This document shows, in pieces, positions 13,801 to 21,704 of a stretch of 21,704 nucleotides of DNA. Below the pieces are notes generated by a model. That model searched no databases. It was not told the DNA's origin and worked only from the letters and a program-made list of their open reading frames with translations. The position numbers were made by a program, and so were the translations under genes. How positions within the stretch are numbered: the first letter of the stretch is position 1; each line of letters opens with the position of its first letter. The stretch is from Fidelibacterota bacterium. GTDB lineage: Bacteria; Fidelibacterota; UBA2242; B5-G15. The stretch lies in assembly GCA_003645825.1 (NCBI GenBank), contig QNCQ01000004.1, forward strand, positions 1-21,704, written 5' to 3'.

Positions 13801-16800
13801 ATGAGCGGATACGATAGAATAAAAGAATACCTTGGCAGATTGAGGAAAGAGGTAGCACAGATCAGATTTCGCACGGGACTCATTCTGGCTGTAGCCTTGT
13901 TTGTACTTCTTGTGTTTCTCGTTGCTACTCTGGAAGGTTTTTTTTATTTCTCTCCACAGGTTAAAAAGTTTGCAGTTGGCATCCTTTTCGTGGTATTAGG
14001 GGGAGTAGTTGCAGGAAATATTCTTGTCTCTTTCGCTATCTTCCGAGGTTGGACAGAAAGATATTCTGACCGAAAGCTGGCAGAGTTGCTGATAAGCAAG
14101 TATGGAAAAATAGGACAGCGACTTATTAATGTCATCCAGCTTAACGAACAGAGACCTTCATTGAAAAGTGGAGTTTCTTCGGCTCTTATAAATGTGTATA
14201 CCCAGGAAGTGGCAGATGAATTGGAGGATGTCCCGATTGAGAATGTTGTCGATTCCTCTCCTGTAAGGAAAGCAGGTATCTTTCTGGCTGTAGTTATATT
14301 TATTGTACTGGCGGTGACAGGTTATAATTTTCGATTTTATAAGGCTGCTCTGACAAGGCTTAAGAATGCCAGAACAGAGTATGAATTTCCTCTGCCGTTT
14401 ACTATTTTATCTCTTAAAGGAAACACGCAAGTGTTATATGGCGATACTCTTGATCTGAGTTTTGAAATAAAAGGTAAACTGCCGAAACAGCTTTTCCTTT
14501 CTGTGAGGTTTCCGGAGCACACCATCTTGGACAGGATTCGGGTTGAAGATAGTGTTGTAACTTATGAATTGAGGAATTTGAGAGAAACGGCGTTTTGTGA
14601 AGCTTTTGTTGTGAACAAAAATATTTTTCGAAGATGGAGCAGGATTTCATCGGGAGTTGATACCATCCGCGTGATATCCAGGCCAGAAATACTGGAATAT
14701 TCTTTTGAGGTAATTCCTCCGCCTTATACACGGCTGGAGAAAGCGGTTCATCAGTCAAGTAATCGAGAGGTAAGGGCATATCCCGGTTCGCTGATAGGGG
14801 TAAACATTCTTGCAAATAAAGAGATAGAAGAAGGGAAAGCTATTTTTAAGTCGGGGAAAGTGTATCCGTTAAAAGTGAAGAAAAATAAAGGGAAATTTGA
14901 TTTTCGGGTAAGGGAAAATGATGAATTTCTTATTAAGATTTATGATAGGGAGGGAATTGATAATATTTCTCCCATAAAGTATGTGGTGGAGTTGCTCAAA
15001 GATGGCTACCCATCGGTCAAGGTACTTTCACCCAGGGGGAATTTTGAGTTGAACGAATCGATGGTTGTTCCTTTGGGGATAAAGATTTCCGACGATTTTG
15101 GTTTTTCTGCCTGTAACATTGTTTACCGTTTCCTGAATAAAGTGGAAAATCTGGATACCTTTAAAATTGCATTTCCCATTAAGGAGAAGACTTTGCCTCT
15201 TCAGGAGTTATACTATGATTGGGATGTGGGGTCTCTGGGGATTGTTCCGGGAGATGAAATGGAGTTCTGGATTGAAGTATATGACAACGATGTGGTAAGT
15301 GGTCCGAAAAGATCGGTTTCTCGAAAGGTGTTTGTAAGATACCCTACAATTATAGAGCTTTTCTCTCAGGTTTCCGAAGCTGAGGAACAGATGGTAGATG
15401 AAGCTCTGGATATCCTTGAAGAAGTGGAAGAGTCAAAAAAAGTGCTTGAAGAGAGTTCGATTAAGCTTATTAAAGAAAATGAGATAAAGTGGGAGAGGAA
15501 AGTTCAGATTGAAAGGGAACTGAAAAAGACAAAAGAACTTGGGGAACGTATAAAGAAGCTTTCTCAAAAACTTGATGAGGTAATTCAAAGAAGCAAAGAA
15601 AATCTTTTATTTAATGAGGAAATTTTATCCAAGCTTGCCCGCCTTCAGGAGGCCTTTGAGCAAATCATGACACCGGAATTACAGGAGGCGATGGAAAAGT
15701 TGAAGAGAGCCATCGAAAGTATGGACAAAGAAGAGATTGCCAGAGCTCTACAGAATTTTAAAATTAACCAGGAAAGGTTTGAGAAAGAGCTTGATAGGAT
15801 GCTGGATATTTTTGAGAGAGTAAAGATTGAACAGGCAGTTGATGAGATGGTGAAGAGAATTAATGACATGGTAAAGAATCAGGACTCTCTTAGCAGGATT
15901 TTGGAAGGAGCGGATTCTCTAAGGAATACCGCTATGTTGAGGCTGGCAAATGAGGAAGAGAAGATTGGTTACGATATGACCAGCCTTGAGGATTTGATGA
16001 AAACAACCCTTGAAGATATGCAAAAGTTTCCTGTAATGCCTTCAGAAGAGCTTAATAATATTTCGGAAGAAATAAAAAGAATGGATATTGCTTCAGATCT
16101 CAATGAGGCAGCCTCCAGCCTTCGGAATATGAATCCGAAGAAAGCCTTTAATAGAGCATCTTCGGCGGCCGATAAGATGCATTCCGCTGCGAACATGCTT
16201 GAGGAATTTCAGAAAACTTTTAAAGTCAGAACGATGGAGGAAGTGCTTGTGGATTTTCAGAATATTTTGAGTCATGCTTTGCAGATATCCAAAGAACAGG
16301 AGAAAATAAGTGGATCGCTGAAAGATATTTCGTACGGGAGTGATAAGATACAGGATATTATGGTTCAGCAGAGCTGGAACGTTGAGAATCTTTCAAAGCT
16401 GCTCTCTGAACTTTCGAGTCTTTCGGGAAAGACTTTTGCTGTCTCACCGAGAGTAGGGAAATATATAGGACAGGCTTATTCGAAGATGAGGTCGGTCCTG
16501 CGGAATCTTCAAGAGGGGAGTGTAGCGGTTTCCCGGAGGGATGCCAGGGAAGCATTGAGATCGATAAATGACTGCAGTCTTGAGATCATGTTCTCAATGG
16601 AAAACCTGCTTTCTGGAGGGCAGGCAACCGGGTTTAAAGAGTACTTGAAGCGGCTTCAGCAGCTTGCTTCTCAGCAAGAAGGATTAAATCAGGAAACTAT
16701 GAAATTGGGATTGGGAGGAGAAGGAGGACGTCTAAGCCTTCAGAGACTTGCCGCAAGGCAAATGCAGATAAAAAGAGCCCTTGAGCAACTTCAGCGTCAG

Positions 16801-17172
16801 ATGAGGGGAAATCCAGATCAGGTGGGGGATCTGTCCGGGATTGTAAAGGATATGGAGAAAGTTATAGAAGATTTGAAGAAAAATAGAGTATTAAGGAAAA
16901 CAATTCAACGGCAGCAGCGTATTCTGACAAGATTACTGGATGCTCAGAAATCGATAAGAGCTCAAGGGTATAAGAAAAAAAGGAAGAGTAGAACCGGACA
17001 GGATGTTGTCAGAGAATCGCCATCGTTGCCTTCGGATTATGGTGAAAAATCGAGCTTGCTAAGGGAAAATCTCGAAGAGGCTCTTTCTAAAGGGTATTCT
17101 GCTGATCTTGAAAAAGTAATAAGAAAGTACTTTGAGATACTTTCTACCGAGGAAGAGAAAAGTGAGAAATAG
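13801..17172 (+). CDS. DUF4175-like membrane-anchored coiled-coil protein
   Basis: A 1123-residue protein. Three membrane segments lie near residues 26-50, 57-81 and 158-177. The basic N-terminus (RLRKEVAQIRFR) suggests an inside start, so the remaining 945 residues should be periplasmic. Residues about 190-520 are beta-rich and look like tandem Ig-like domains (segments such as VLYGDTLDLSFEIKG and PPPYTRLEKAVHQ). From about 525 to the end the protein is long charged helices with heptad character, rich in E, K, Q and L. The two-helix start followed by a helical pair and Ig-like region fits DUF4175. No enzymatic motif is seen. No ribosome binding site precedes ATG 13801, which follows the DUF4159 stop by 2 bases. 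The TPR gene starts inside its last codons. It probably acts as a large periplasmic scaffold; that role is inferred. Confidence 0.85.
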   Translation: MSGYDRIKEYLGRLRKEVAQIRFRTGLILAVALFVLLVFLVATLEGFFYFSPQVKKFAVGILFVVLGGVVAGNILVSFAIFRGWTERYSDRKLAELLISKYGKIGQRLINVIQLNEQRPSLKSGVSSALINVYTQEVADELEDVPIENVVDSSPVRKAGIFLAVVIFIVLAVTGYNFRFYKAALTRLKNARTEYEFPLPFTILSLKGNTQVLYGDTLDLSFEIKGKLPKQLFLSVRFPEHTILDRIRVEDSVVTYELRNLRETAFCEAFVVNKNIFRRWSRISSGVDTIRVISRPEILEYSFEVIPPPYTRLEKAVHQSSNREVRAYPGSLIGVNILANKEIEEGKAIFKSGKVYPLKVKKNKGKFDFRVRENDEFLIKIYDREGIDNISPIKYVVELLKDGYPSVKVLSPRGNFELNESMVVPLGIKISDDFGFSACNIVYRFLNKVENLDTFKIAFPIKEKTLPLQELYYDWDVGSLGIVPGDEMEFWIEVYDNDVVSGPKRSVSRKVFVRYPTIIELFSQVSEAEEQMVDEALDILEEVEESKKVLEESSIKLIKENEIKWERKVQIERELKKTKELGERIKKLSQKLDEVIQRSKENLLFNEEILSKLARLQEAFEQIMTPELQEAMEKLKRAIESMDKEEIARALQNFKINQERFEKELDRMLDIFERVKIEQAVDEMVKRINDMVKNQDSLSRILEGADSLRNTAMLRLANEEEKIGYDMTSLEDLMKTTLEDMQKFPVMPSEELNNISEEIKRMDIASDLNEAASSLRNMNPKKAFNRASSAADKMHSAANMLEEFQKTFKVRTMEEVLVDFQNILSHALQISKEQEKISGSLKDISYGSDKIQDIMVQQSWNVENLSKLLSELSSLSGKTFAVSPRVGKYIGQAYSKMRSVLRNLQEGSVAVSRRDAREALRSINDCSLEIMFSMENLLSGGQATGFKEYLKRLQQLASQQEGLNQETMKLGLGGEGGRLSLQRLAARQMQIKRALEQLQRQMRGNPDQVGDLSGIVKDMEKVIEDLKKNRVLRKTIQRQQRILTRLLDAQKSIRAQGYKKKRKSRTGQDVVRESPSLPSDYGEKSSLLRENLEEALSKGYSADLEKVIRKYFEILSTEEEKSEK

Positions 17173-19087
17173 CTGTGTGTTTTTGGCTTTATTTTTGGTG
17201 CTTTTCTGGATAGGGTCTATAAATAGTCAGACCAATAGAAAGCTGAACGCTGTAGGGAGGGAACTCAATGATAAATACAGAATGGCGCTTTATTTTGAAA
17301 GGCAGGGATTGTACGATAAAGCCTTAGAAATTTACCGGTACCTTTTTGAGCAACAGCCTCGTAACAATCAGTTTTATAACAGATACGTGGATATTCTTTT
17401 GGAGAAAGGAGCATACGAAGAGGCAGAAGAAGCTGTGAATTTGAAGCTTCAGCTGGAACCTTCTAATGTGGAAGCGAGGATAGACTATGCGAAGTTGCAG
17501 ATAATGAAGGGAGATACAGCACAGGGAATTGCATGTTTTTCCAGGCTTCTTGCTTCTGCCAGGTATTCGGAGTATATGTGTTCCAGGATTTTTAATAATC
17601 TCATTTCTATGGGAATATATGACAAAGCCGAAGAGATGATAGTTGATGTACGAAGAAGACTGAACAATGATCTCTATTTTGCCCTTGAATTGGGTAATTT
17701 CTATCAGCTGAGGAAGGATTATAAAAGAGCTCTTATGGAGTATATGAAGCTTTATGCAGAAAGACCTGGTTATTATAACCTTATCAGGAGGCATATTTCC
17801 CGAATCCCGGTGGATAAGAAGAATGTCTTTTCCCTCGATAGTATAATCGTGAACAATAGGAGGTTGATAGATAACCCTGATGTTTACAAACTGCGGGCTG
17901 ATTTGTTTTATAAAAGTGGGTTTTATGACAGTTCTATGTCACTTGTAATGACTCTTGAAAGGGAAAAGGGATACAAAGGGACAGATATTCTGGAGCTGGC
18001 AAGAAAATTTTTTAGAGATGGGAAGTACAAATGGAGTGAGAAAATATATCTTTCTATTCTGGAGCGGAATCTTTTTAAACATGTACATCTTGATGCTCTT
18101 ATGGGGCTGGCAAATTGCTATTTCGAGATGGTCCTTTCTCCGGGTTTATACAATCCTTTTGTTTACTTTTATCCTGATAATATTTATTTCAGGCTTGATT
18201 TTGCTTATGGAGTTTCTCTTAAGGGGCAGAAGATTAAAAGGGCTTATTCAATTTTTGATTCTCTGGCTTTTTATGTGGGGGTTCCGGATCTCAGCTCTGA
18301 TGCCAGTTACAAGGTAGGGGTACTCGAGTACAGGTTAAAGAGAGATTTTGATTCTGCGGAAAGATTTTTTAAACGAGCATATAACTCGTGCAGGGGGGCT
18401 GATAAAAAGGGGAAGATAGCGATAAATATTATTGACACTTACATTGCCAGGGGAGATTTAGGAGGGGCAAAACAGAAGTGTCTGAAGTATCTTGAAATTT
18501 TTGAGGGAACTCCCACTGAAAAGCTTTTGAAAATTAAGATGTCGCAAGTTTTATTTCTTGAGAACAGAATAGATTCTGTTCTGAGCATGAAAAATGATCT
18601 CTTGGGGTTGATTTCTCCTAACAGTGAGTATGCAAATGATGTAATGGAATTTTTCCAGTTTATTGATCGTTTTTATACCTTTTCGGATAGAGTCGGGAAG
18701 GAAGCTTTCGGGATGTTTGTCAGGGCGGAGAGGCTACTTCATCAGGATAAATTGACTGAGGCTTTTGAGATTTACCGAAAAATTTGGGAAAAGATTGGTG
18801 AAAAAGATATTGCTATGGCTTCCCTGTTCAGGGTGGCTCAGATTTCTCTTCTGTTTGATAGGGTAGATGAGGCAGTGGGTTATGTTGATCCTTTGTTGGC
18901 TTGCCGTTGTGATTTCTCAGAGTTTGCAGTTTTGATGATTGGGGATTACTTTGTGAGCAAAGGCAAGTATAAAACTGCTCTTAAGTGGTATGAATTTTTC
19001 ATAGAGAGCTACCCTGGTTCACTTCTTATAGAGAAGGTTAGGAGAAAATACAGGGAGATTGAGAAACTGACAGGAGTTAGTTCATGA
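17162..19087 (+). CDS. Exported TPR repeat protein
   Basis: I choose GTG 17162, preceded by GAGGA, overlapping the DUF4175 stop by 11 bases; a TTG at 17132 would give a signal peptide with a long charged lead. The product has 641 residues. Residues 1-22 form a signal peptide ending SINS, followed by Q23. The rest is almost entirely helical repeats: clear TPR units include KYRMALYFERQGLYDKALEIYRYLFEQQP near 40-70, NQFYNRYVDILLEKGAYEEAEEAVNLKLQLEP, then others throughout, ending KYKTALKWYEFFIESYPGS near 610-630. TPR arrays bind protein partners. Its position between DUF4175 and the next exported protein suggests it is the assembly part of this periplasmic module. Confidence 0.88.
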   Translation: MRNSCVFLALFLVLFWIGSINSQTNRKLNAVGRELNDKYRMALYFERQGLYDKALEIYRYLFEQQPRNNQFYNRYVDILLEKGAYEEAEEAVNLKLQLEPSNVEARIDYAKLQIMKGDTAQGIACFSRLLASARYSEYMCSRIFNNLISMGIYDKAEEMIVDVRRRLNNDLYFALELGNFYQLRKDYKRALMEYMKLYAERPGYYNLIRRHISRIPVDKKNVFSLDSIIVNNRRLIDNPDVYKLRADLFYKSGFYDSSMSLVMTLEREKGYKGTDILELARKFFRDGKYKWSEKIYLSILERNLFKHVHLDALMGLANCYFEMVLSPGLYNPFVYFYPDNIYFRLDFAYGVSLKGQKIKRAYSIFDSLAFYVGVPDLSSDASYKVGVLEYRLKRDFDSAERFFKRAYNSCRGADKKGKIAINIIDTYIARGDLGGAKQKCLKYLEIFEGTPTEKLLKIKMSQVLFLENRIDSVLSMKNDLLGLISPNSEYANDVMEFFQFIDRFYTFSDRVGKEAFGMFVRAERLLHQDKLTEAFEIYRKIWEKIGEKDIAMASLFRVAQISLLFDRVDEAVGYVDPLLACRCDFSEFAVLMIGDYFVSKGKYKTALKWYEFFIESYPGSLLIEKVRRKYREIEKLTGVSS

Positions 19088-20343
19088 AGAGTATAAAAAT
19101 TTTTCTGGTTTTTGTATGCTTCATGGCAGGTGTTAAAGCTCAGAAACTATTGATACCGATGGACTTTTCCCAAACGAATCATCTGAAAGCTTATGGGATA
19201 GTTTATTGGGTTTTGAAAAAGGGTGTTAATGTTGAGTGGTTATTGAATTACAGGGGTGGTTCTTTTATGTTTAAGTATTTTCCGGAGGCAGAAAAAAGGA
19301 TGAAGATAAAGGGTGTGTATTATGAGAAGTCGACCCCCGAGCGGGTTCTTCAGATTTATGCGACTATAGAAGAGAATAATATGGACATAGTGCTTCTTGA
19401 AAAGGCTGCAAAAATAGCTGTTTATTCTCCCCCAAATATGCAGCCCTGGGATGATGCTGTTACGCTTGCTCTGACGTATGCAGAGATTGACTATGATGTG
19501 GTCTGGGATGAGGAAGTTCTGAAGGGAGAGCTTTCGAAATACGACTGGTTGCATCTTCATCATGAGGATTTTACAGGGCAGTATGGGAAGTTCTGGGCGA
19601 GTTATCATAACCAGGAGTGGTATATAAGACAGCAGATGGAGTTTGAAAAGATGGCGCATAGGCTTGGTTTTAAGAAAGTTTCGGAAGAGAAAAAAGCTGT
19701 GGCAAGGGCCATAAAAAAGTATGTTGAGAATGGGGGGTTCCTTTTCGCCATGTGCTCTGCTACGGACACGTACGATATAGCGCTTGCAGCTACTAATGTG
19801 GATATATGCGCTTCGGTTTTTGATGGAGATCCCCCTGATCCGGATGCAAATGATAAGCTTGATTATTCTCAGACTCTTGCTTTTACGAACTTTAAAGTTT
19901 ATACGGATCCATATATCTACGAGTTTTCGGACATAGATTATCCCCCAAGTTTTGAAGCTACTGCACCAGGGCCTGAAAAGGACTATTTTACCCTTTTCGA
20001 GTTTTCTGCAAAGTACGATCCAGTTCCAACAATGTTGACCCAGAATCATGTGAAGGTGATAAAAGGTTTTATGGGGCAGACCACAGGATTCAGGAGGGAT
20101 AAAATAAAAAAGCATGTGGTGATATTGGGGGAAGTTGAAAATGGTCCACAAGTAAAGTACATACACGGCAGTTATGGTAAAGGAACTTTTACATTCTTAG
20201 GGGGGCATGACCCCGAGGATTACAGACACTTCGTTGGTGATCCTCCAACGAATCTTGAGTTGCATAAAAACTCCCCGGGGTACCGTCTCATATTGAATAA
20301 CGTTCTATTCCCCTCTGCGCGAAAGAAAGAGCGGAAGACCTAA
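19084..20343 (+). CDS. Exported protein of the group often labelled 'asparagine synthetase B', DUF4159-like
   Basis: A 419-residue protein with a signal peptide (1-19, ending GVKA) and a mature start at Q20. ATG 19084 overlaps the TPR stop as ATGA. The N-terminal motif KLLIPMDFSQTNHLKAYGIVYWVLKKGVNVEWLLNYRGGSF is familiar from Bacteroidota and Rhodothermota proteins named asparagine synthetase B in databases; no PPi-synthetase (PP-loop SGGxDS) motif or N-terminal catalytic Cys of the real AsnB is visible, so that label is misleading. Further blocks are YDWLHLHHEDFTGQYGKF, a G-G-x-L-F-A-M-C-S-A-T-D element resembling a glutamine-amidotransferase-like core, and GSYGKGTFTFLGGHDPEDY. The C-terminus is basic (RKKERKT). 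It shares the 'sheet plus GGFL' theme with the DUF4159 protein four kilobases upstream. The function is unknown; a periplasmic place is likely. Confidence 0.75.
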   Translation: MKSIKIFLVFVCFMAGVKAQKLLIPMDFSQTNHLKAYGIVYWVLKKGVNVEWLLNYRGGSFMFKYFPEAEKRMKIKGVYYEKSTPERVLQIYATIEENNMDIVLLEKAAKIAVYSPPNMQPWDDAVTLALTYAEIDYDVVWDEEVLKGELSKYDWLHLHHEDFTGQYGKFWASYHNQEWYIRQQMEFEKMAHRLGFKKVSEEKKAVARAIKKYVENGGFLFAMCSATDTYDIALAATNVDICASVFDGDPPDPDANDKLDYSQTLAFTNFKVYTDPYIYEFSDIDYPPSFEATAPGPEKDYFTLFEFSAKYDPVPTMLTQNHVKVIKGFMGQTTGFRRDKIKKHVVILGEVENGPQVKYIHGSYGKGTFTFLGGHDPEDYRHFVGDPPTNLELHKNSPGYRLILNNVLFPSARKKERKT

Positions 20344-20347
20344 AAAT

Positions 20348-21646
20348 TTATTTCAGTAGAATCATTCTTTTTGAGATAGTACCAGCTTCCGTTTTGACTC
20401 TATACAGGTAAATACCTGTTGGTAGTTCATGCCCTCTGGTATCTGTTCCATTCCATGTGAATTTGTAATAACCTTTCGGGAGGTAGCCGTTGTATAGAGT
20501 TTTAACCTGTTTTCCAAGAAGGTTGTAAATATTGATTTCAATTCTGCTTCCTTCTGTAATTTTTATCGGGATTGTAGTTGAACAGTTGAATGGGTTGGGG
20601 AAATTTCCAGGGACTTCAAGGGTAGTAAGATTATTTACCTGAGAAACGAAGATAGAGTTGGTTTCTTCGTTGATCACTATTATACTTTGCGGGCCATCTC
20701 CTACGAGGAAGCTTTTTTCAACACTATCTTTTCCAACATCGACATAGTCTTCTTCAAAGCAGGCAGCGTAAAAATTACCATCTGCATCTACGGCAATATC
20801 CATAACCCCACGATGTGTTTTGATAGGGTTCTCATGATTGCGATAGATTTCGTGGGATTTTGTGTCGTATTTGTAGATATATCCATAGGTGTCTCCAGCG
20901 TATTCCCAGCCTCCAGCGGCTATGTATGCAACCCCATTCGAGGAGACCGCTATACTGCCTGGACTTCCTCCAAAATAAAGCGTCGTGTCCTTTTTCAGGC
21001 TTACAGGGTCAAGAATAAACACCTGGCCGAATGTCTGAAAGTAATCACCGGTGCAGAGAATGTGCAGCTTTCCATCCAGCCCTTTTGCGATGGCCTGAGG
21101 GTTGATACCTACTTCTATGGAGTCTATGAGAGAATAATCGGTGATAGAATACACGTATACATATCCTTTGCCGTATGTCCAGGTGGAAGTGTTATAATTA
21201 ACAGTTGTTACAAAGATTTTATCAGTGTCCACTATGATACCTTCTGGGTTTTTGCCTGTGTTTATTTTTGCCGCTACTGTTTTTTTATTAAGGTTTACTG
21301 CATAGATACTGTTGTCGCTCCAGTTGGTTATGAAAACTATGGAATCATTGTACACAAATCCATCCCAGGGATTGAGATTTTCGCCAAGAATGATATTTTC
21401 TGTTTTGGAGAAGTTACTTCTATCTCCAAGGGTCAGGCTGTGTGTCCCTGAGTTAACAACGATTACCCAGTTAGAGTTGGAGAGTATACTATTAGGTATG
21501 TCCCCTGTGGTAAAGATATTATTCTCAACTTCTCCAGATTCCATATTGATTCTGGACACAGTTCTTCCCAGGCCATTAAGCACAAAAACTTCTTGTGAGA
21601 AAAGGAATGCGGTGAAGCTTAAGAGAATGATCAATAGTTTCTTCAT
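20348..21646 (-). CDS. Exported beta-propeller protein with C-terminal sorting tail
   Basis: The 432-residue protein starts at ATG 21646, with GGGGAGG just upstream. Residues 1-17 are a signal peptide (MKKLL..., ending FLFS) and the mature protein begins Q18. Residues about 20-345 are a beta-propeller of YVTN/NHL/SMP-30 type: repeated units include INTGKNPEGIIVD, VGINPQAIAKGLDGKLHIL, FGGSPGSIAVSSNGVAYIAAGG and VGDGPQSIIVINEETNSIFV. Residues 348-432 are a FlgD-Ig/Por secretion-type domain: NFPNPFNCSTTIPI, the strand IEINIYNLLGKQVKTL, GYYKFTWNGTD, LPTGIYLYRV and the end SKRMILLK. In Bacteroidota this tail directs export by the type IX system; in other FCB candidate phyla it is common, with the partner system less certain. 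It is convergent with the preceding operon (4 bases between stops). The ligand is unknown. Confidence 0.88.
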   Translation of the reverse strand: MKKLLIILLSFTAFLFSQEVFVLNGLGRTVSRINMESGEVENNIFTTGDIPNSILSNSNWVIVVNSGTHSLTLGDRSNFSKTENIILGENLNPWDGFVYNDSIVFITNWSDNSIYAVNLNKKTVAAKINTGKNPEGIIVDTDKIFVTTVNYNTSTWTYGKGYVYVYSITDYSLIDSIEVGINPQAIAKGLDGKLHILCTGDYFQTFGQVFILDPVSLKKDTTLYFGGSPGSIAVSSNGVAYIAAGGWEYAGDTYGYIYKYDTKSHEIYRNHENPIKTHRGVMDIAVDADGNFYAACFEEDYVDVGKDSVEKSFLVGDGPQSIIVINEETNSIFVSQVNNLTTLEVPGNFPNPFNCSTTIPIKITEGSRIEINIYNLLGKQVKTLYNGYLPKGYYKFTWNGTDTRGHELPTGIYLYRVKTEAGTISKRMILLK

Positions 21647-21704
21647 AATTTTTCCTCCCCTCTCTTCATTTAGTTACTTTACCTTCACGGGGGAAGAATT
21701 AACA

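Noticed and set aside
19240..20166. Open frame of 308 codons on the minus strand
   Set aside because: It is antisense to the AsnB-like gene, lacks family-like sequence and a ribosome binding site; it is a shadow of the real gene.
20687..21451. Open frame of 254 codons on the plus strand
   Set aside because: It lies antisense to the beta-propeller gene, whose protein has clear repeats and a sorting tail; the plus-strand product has no recognisable pattern.

Overview
The window is AT-rich bacterial DNA, almost fully coding, with 18 confident genes (one cut by the left edge). No rRNA, tRNA, insertion sequence, prophage or CRISPR array is visible. Several traits point to a Gram-negative lineage in or near the Fibrobacterota-Chlorobiota-Bacteroidota (FCB) assemblage, or a related candidate phylum of the WOR-3, Cloacimonetes, Marinimicrobia or KSB1 kind. 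These are a C-terminal FlgD-Ig/Por-type sorting tail on an exported beta-propeller, a DUF4159/DUF4175 pair, an UpxY/RfaH-like NusG paralog, and four exported proteins whose predicted mature N-terminus is glutamine. A TrmI-type tRNA m1A58 methyltransferase and a TrpRS with a Thermotoga-like Fe-S cysteine motif are compatible with a thermophilic background, but do not prove it. The phylum is an inference.

Layout. (1) 1-3652, minus strand: a regulatory and chemosensory block, in transcription order a GAF plus degenerate histidine-kinase-like protein, an NtrC-family sigma54 activator (4-gene set begins with an overlapping pair), then after a 204-bp gap CheW and the start of a cytoplasmic methyl-accepting protein. 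A good sigma54-like promoter sits just before cheW, so the activator may switch on the chemosensory genes next to it. (2) 3967-4920, plus strand: a lone UDP-glucuronate 4-epimerase. (3) 4932-11880, minus strand: nine tightly packed, mostly overlapping genes that look like one operon: zinc-ribbon protein, HNH nuclease, trpS, scpA, scpB, HAD (GmhB-like) phosphatase, ddl, NusG-like antiterminator, cysS. This combines aminoacyl-tRNA synthesis, chromosome condensation and peptidoglycan/envelope precursor genes. (4) 12129-20343, plus strand: trmI, then a four-gene envelope module: exported DUF4159 protein, large membrane-anchored DUF4175 coiled-coil protein, exported TPR protein, and a second exported protein of the group often labelled asparagine synthetase B. 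(5) 20348-21646, minus strand: an exported beta-propeller with a sorting tail, convergent with the previous operon.

The most interesting parts are the periplasmic DUF4159-DUF4175-TPR module, the pseudokinase/sigma54-activator/CheW arrangement, and the consistent glutamine after the signal peptides. No gap between genes exceeds 300 bases. The larger gaps (807-1010, 3653-3966, 11881-12128, 12972-13129) hold candidate control sites as listed; otherwise I see no RNA gene in them.
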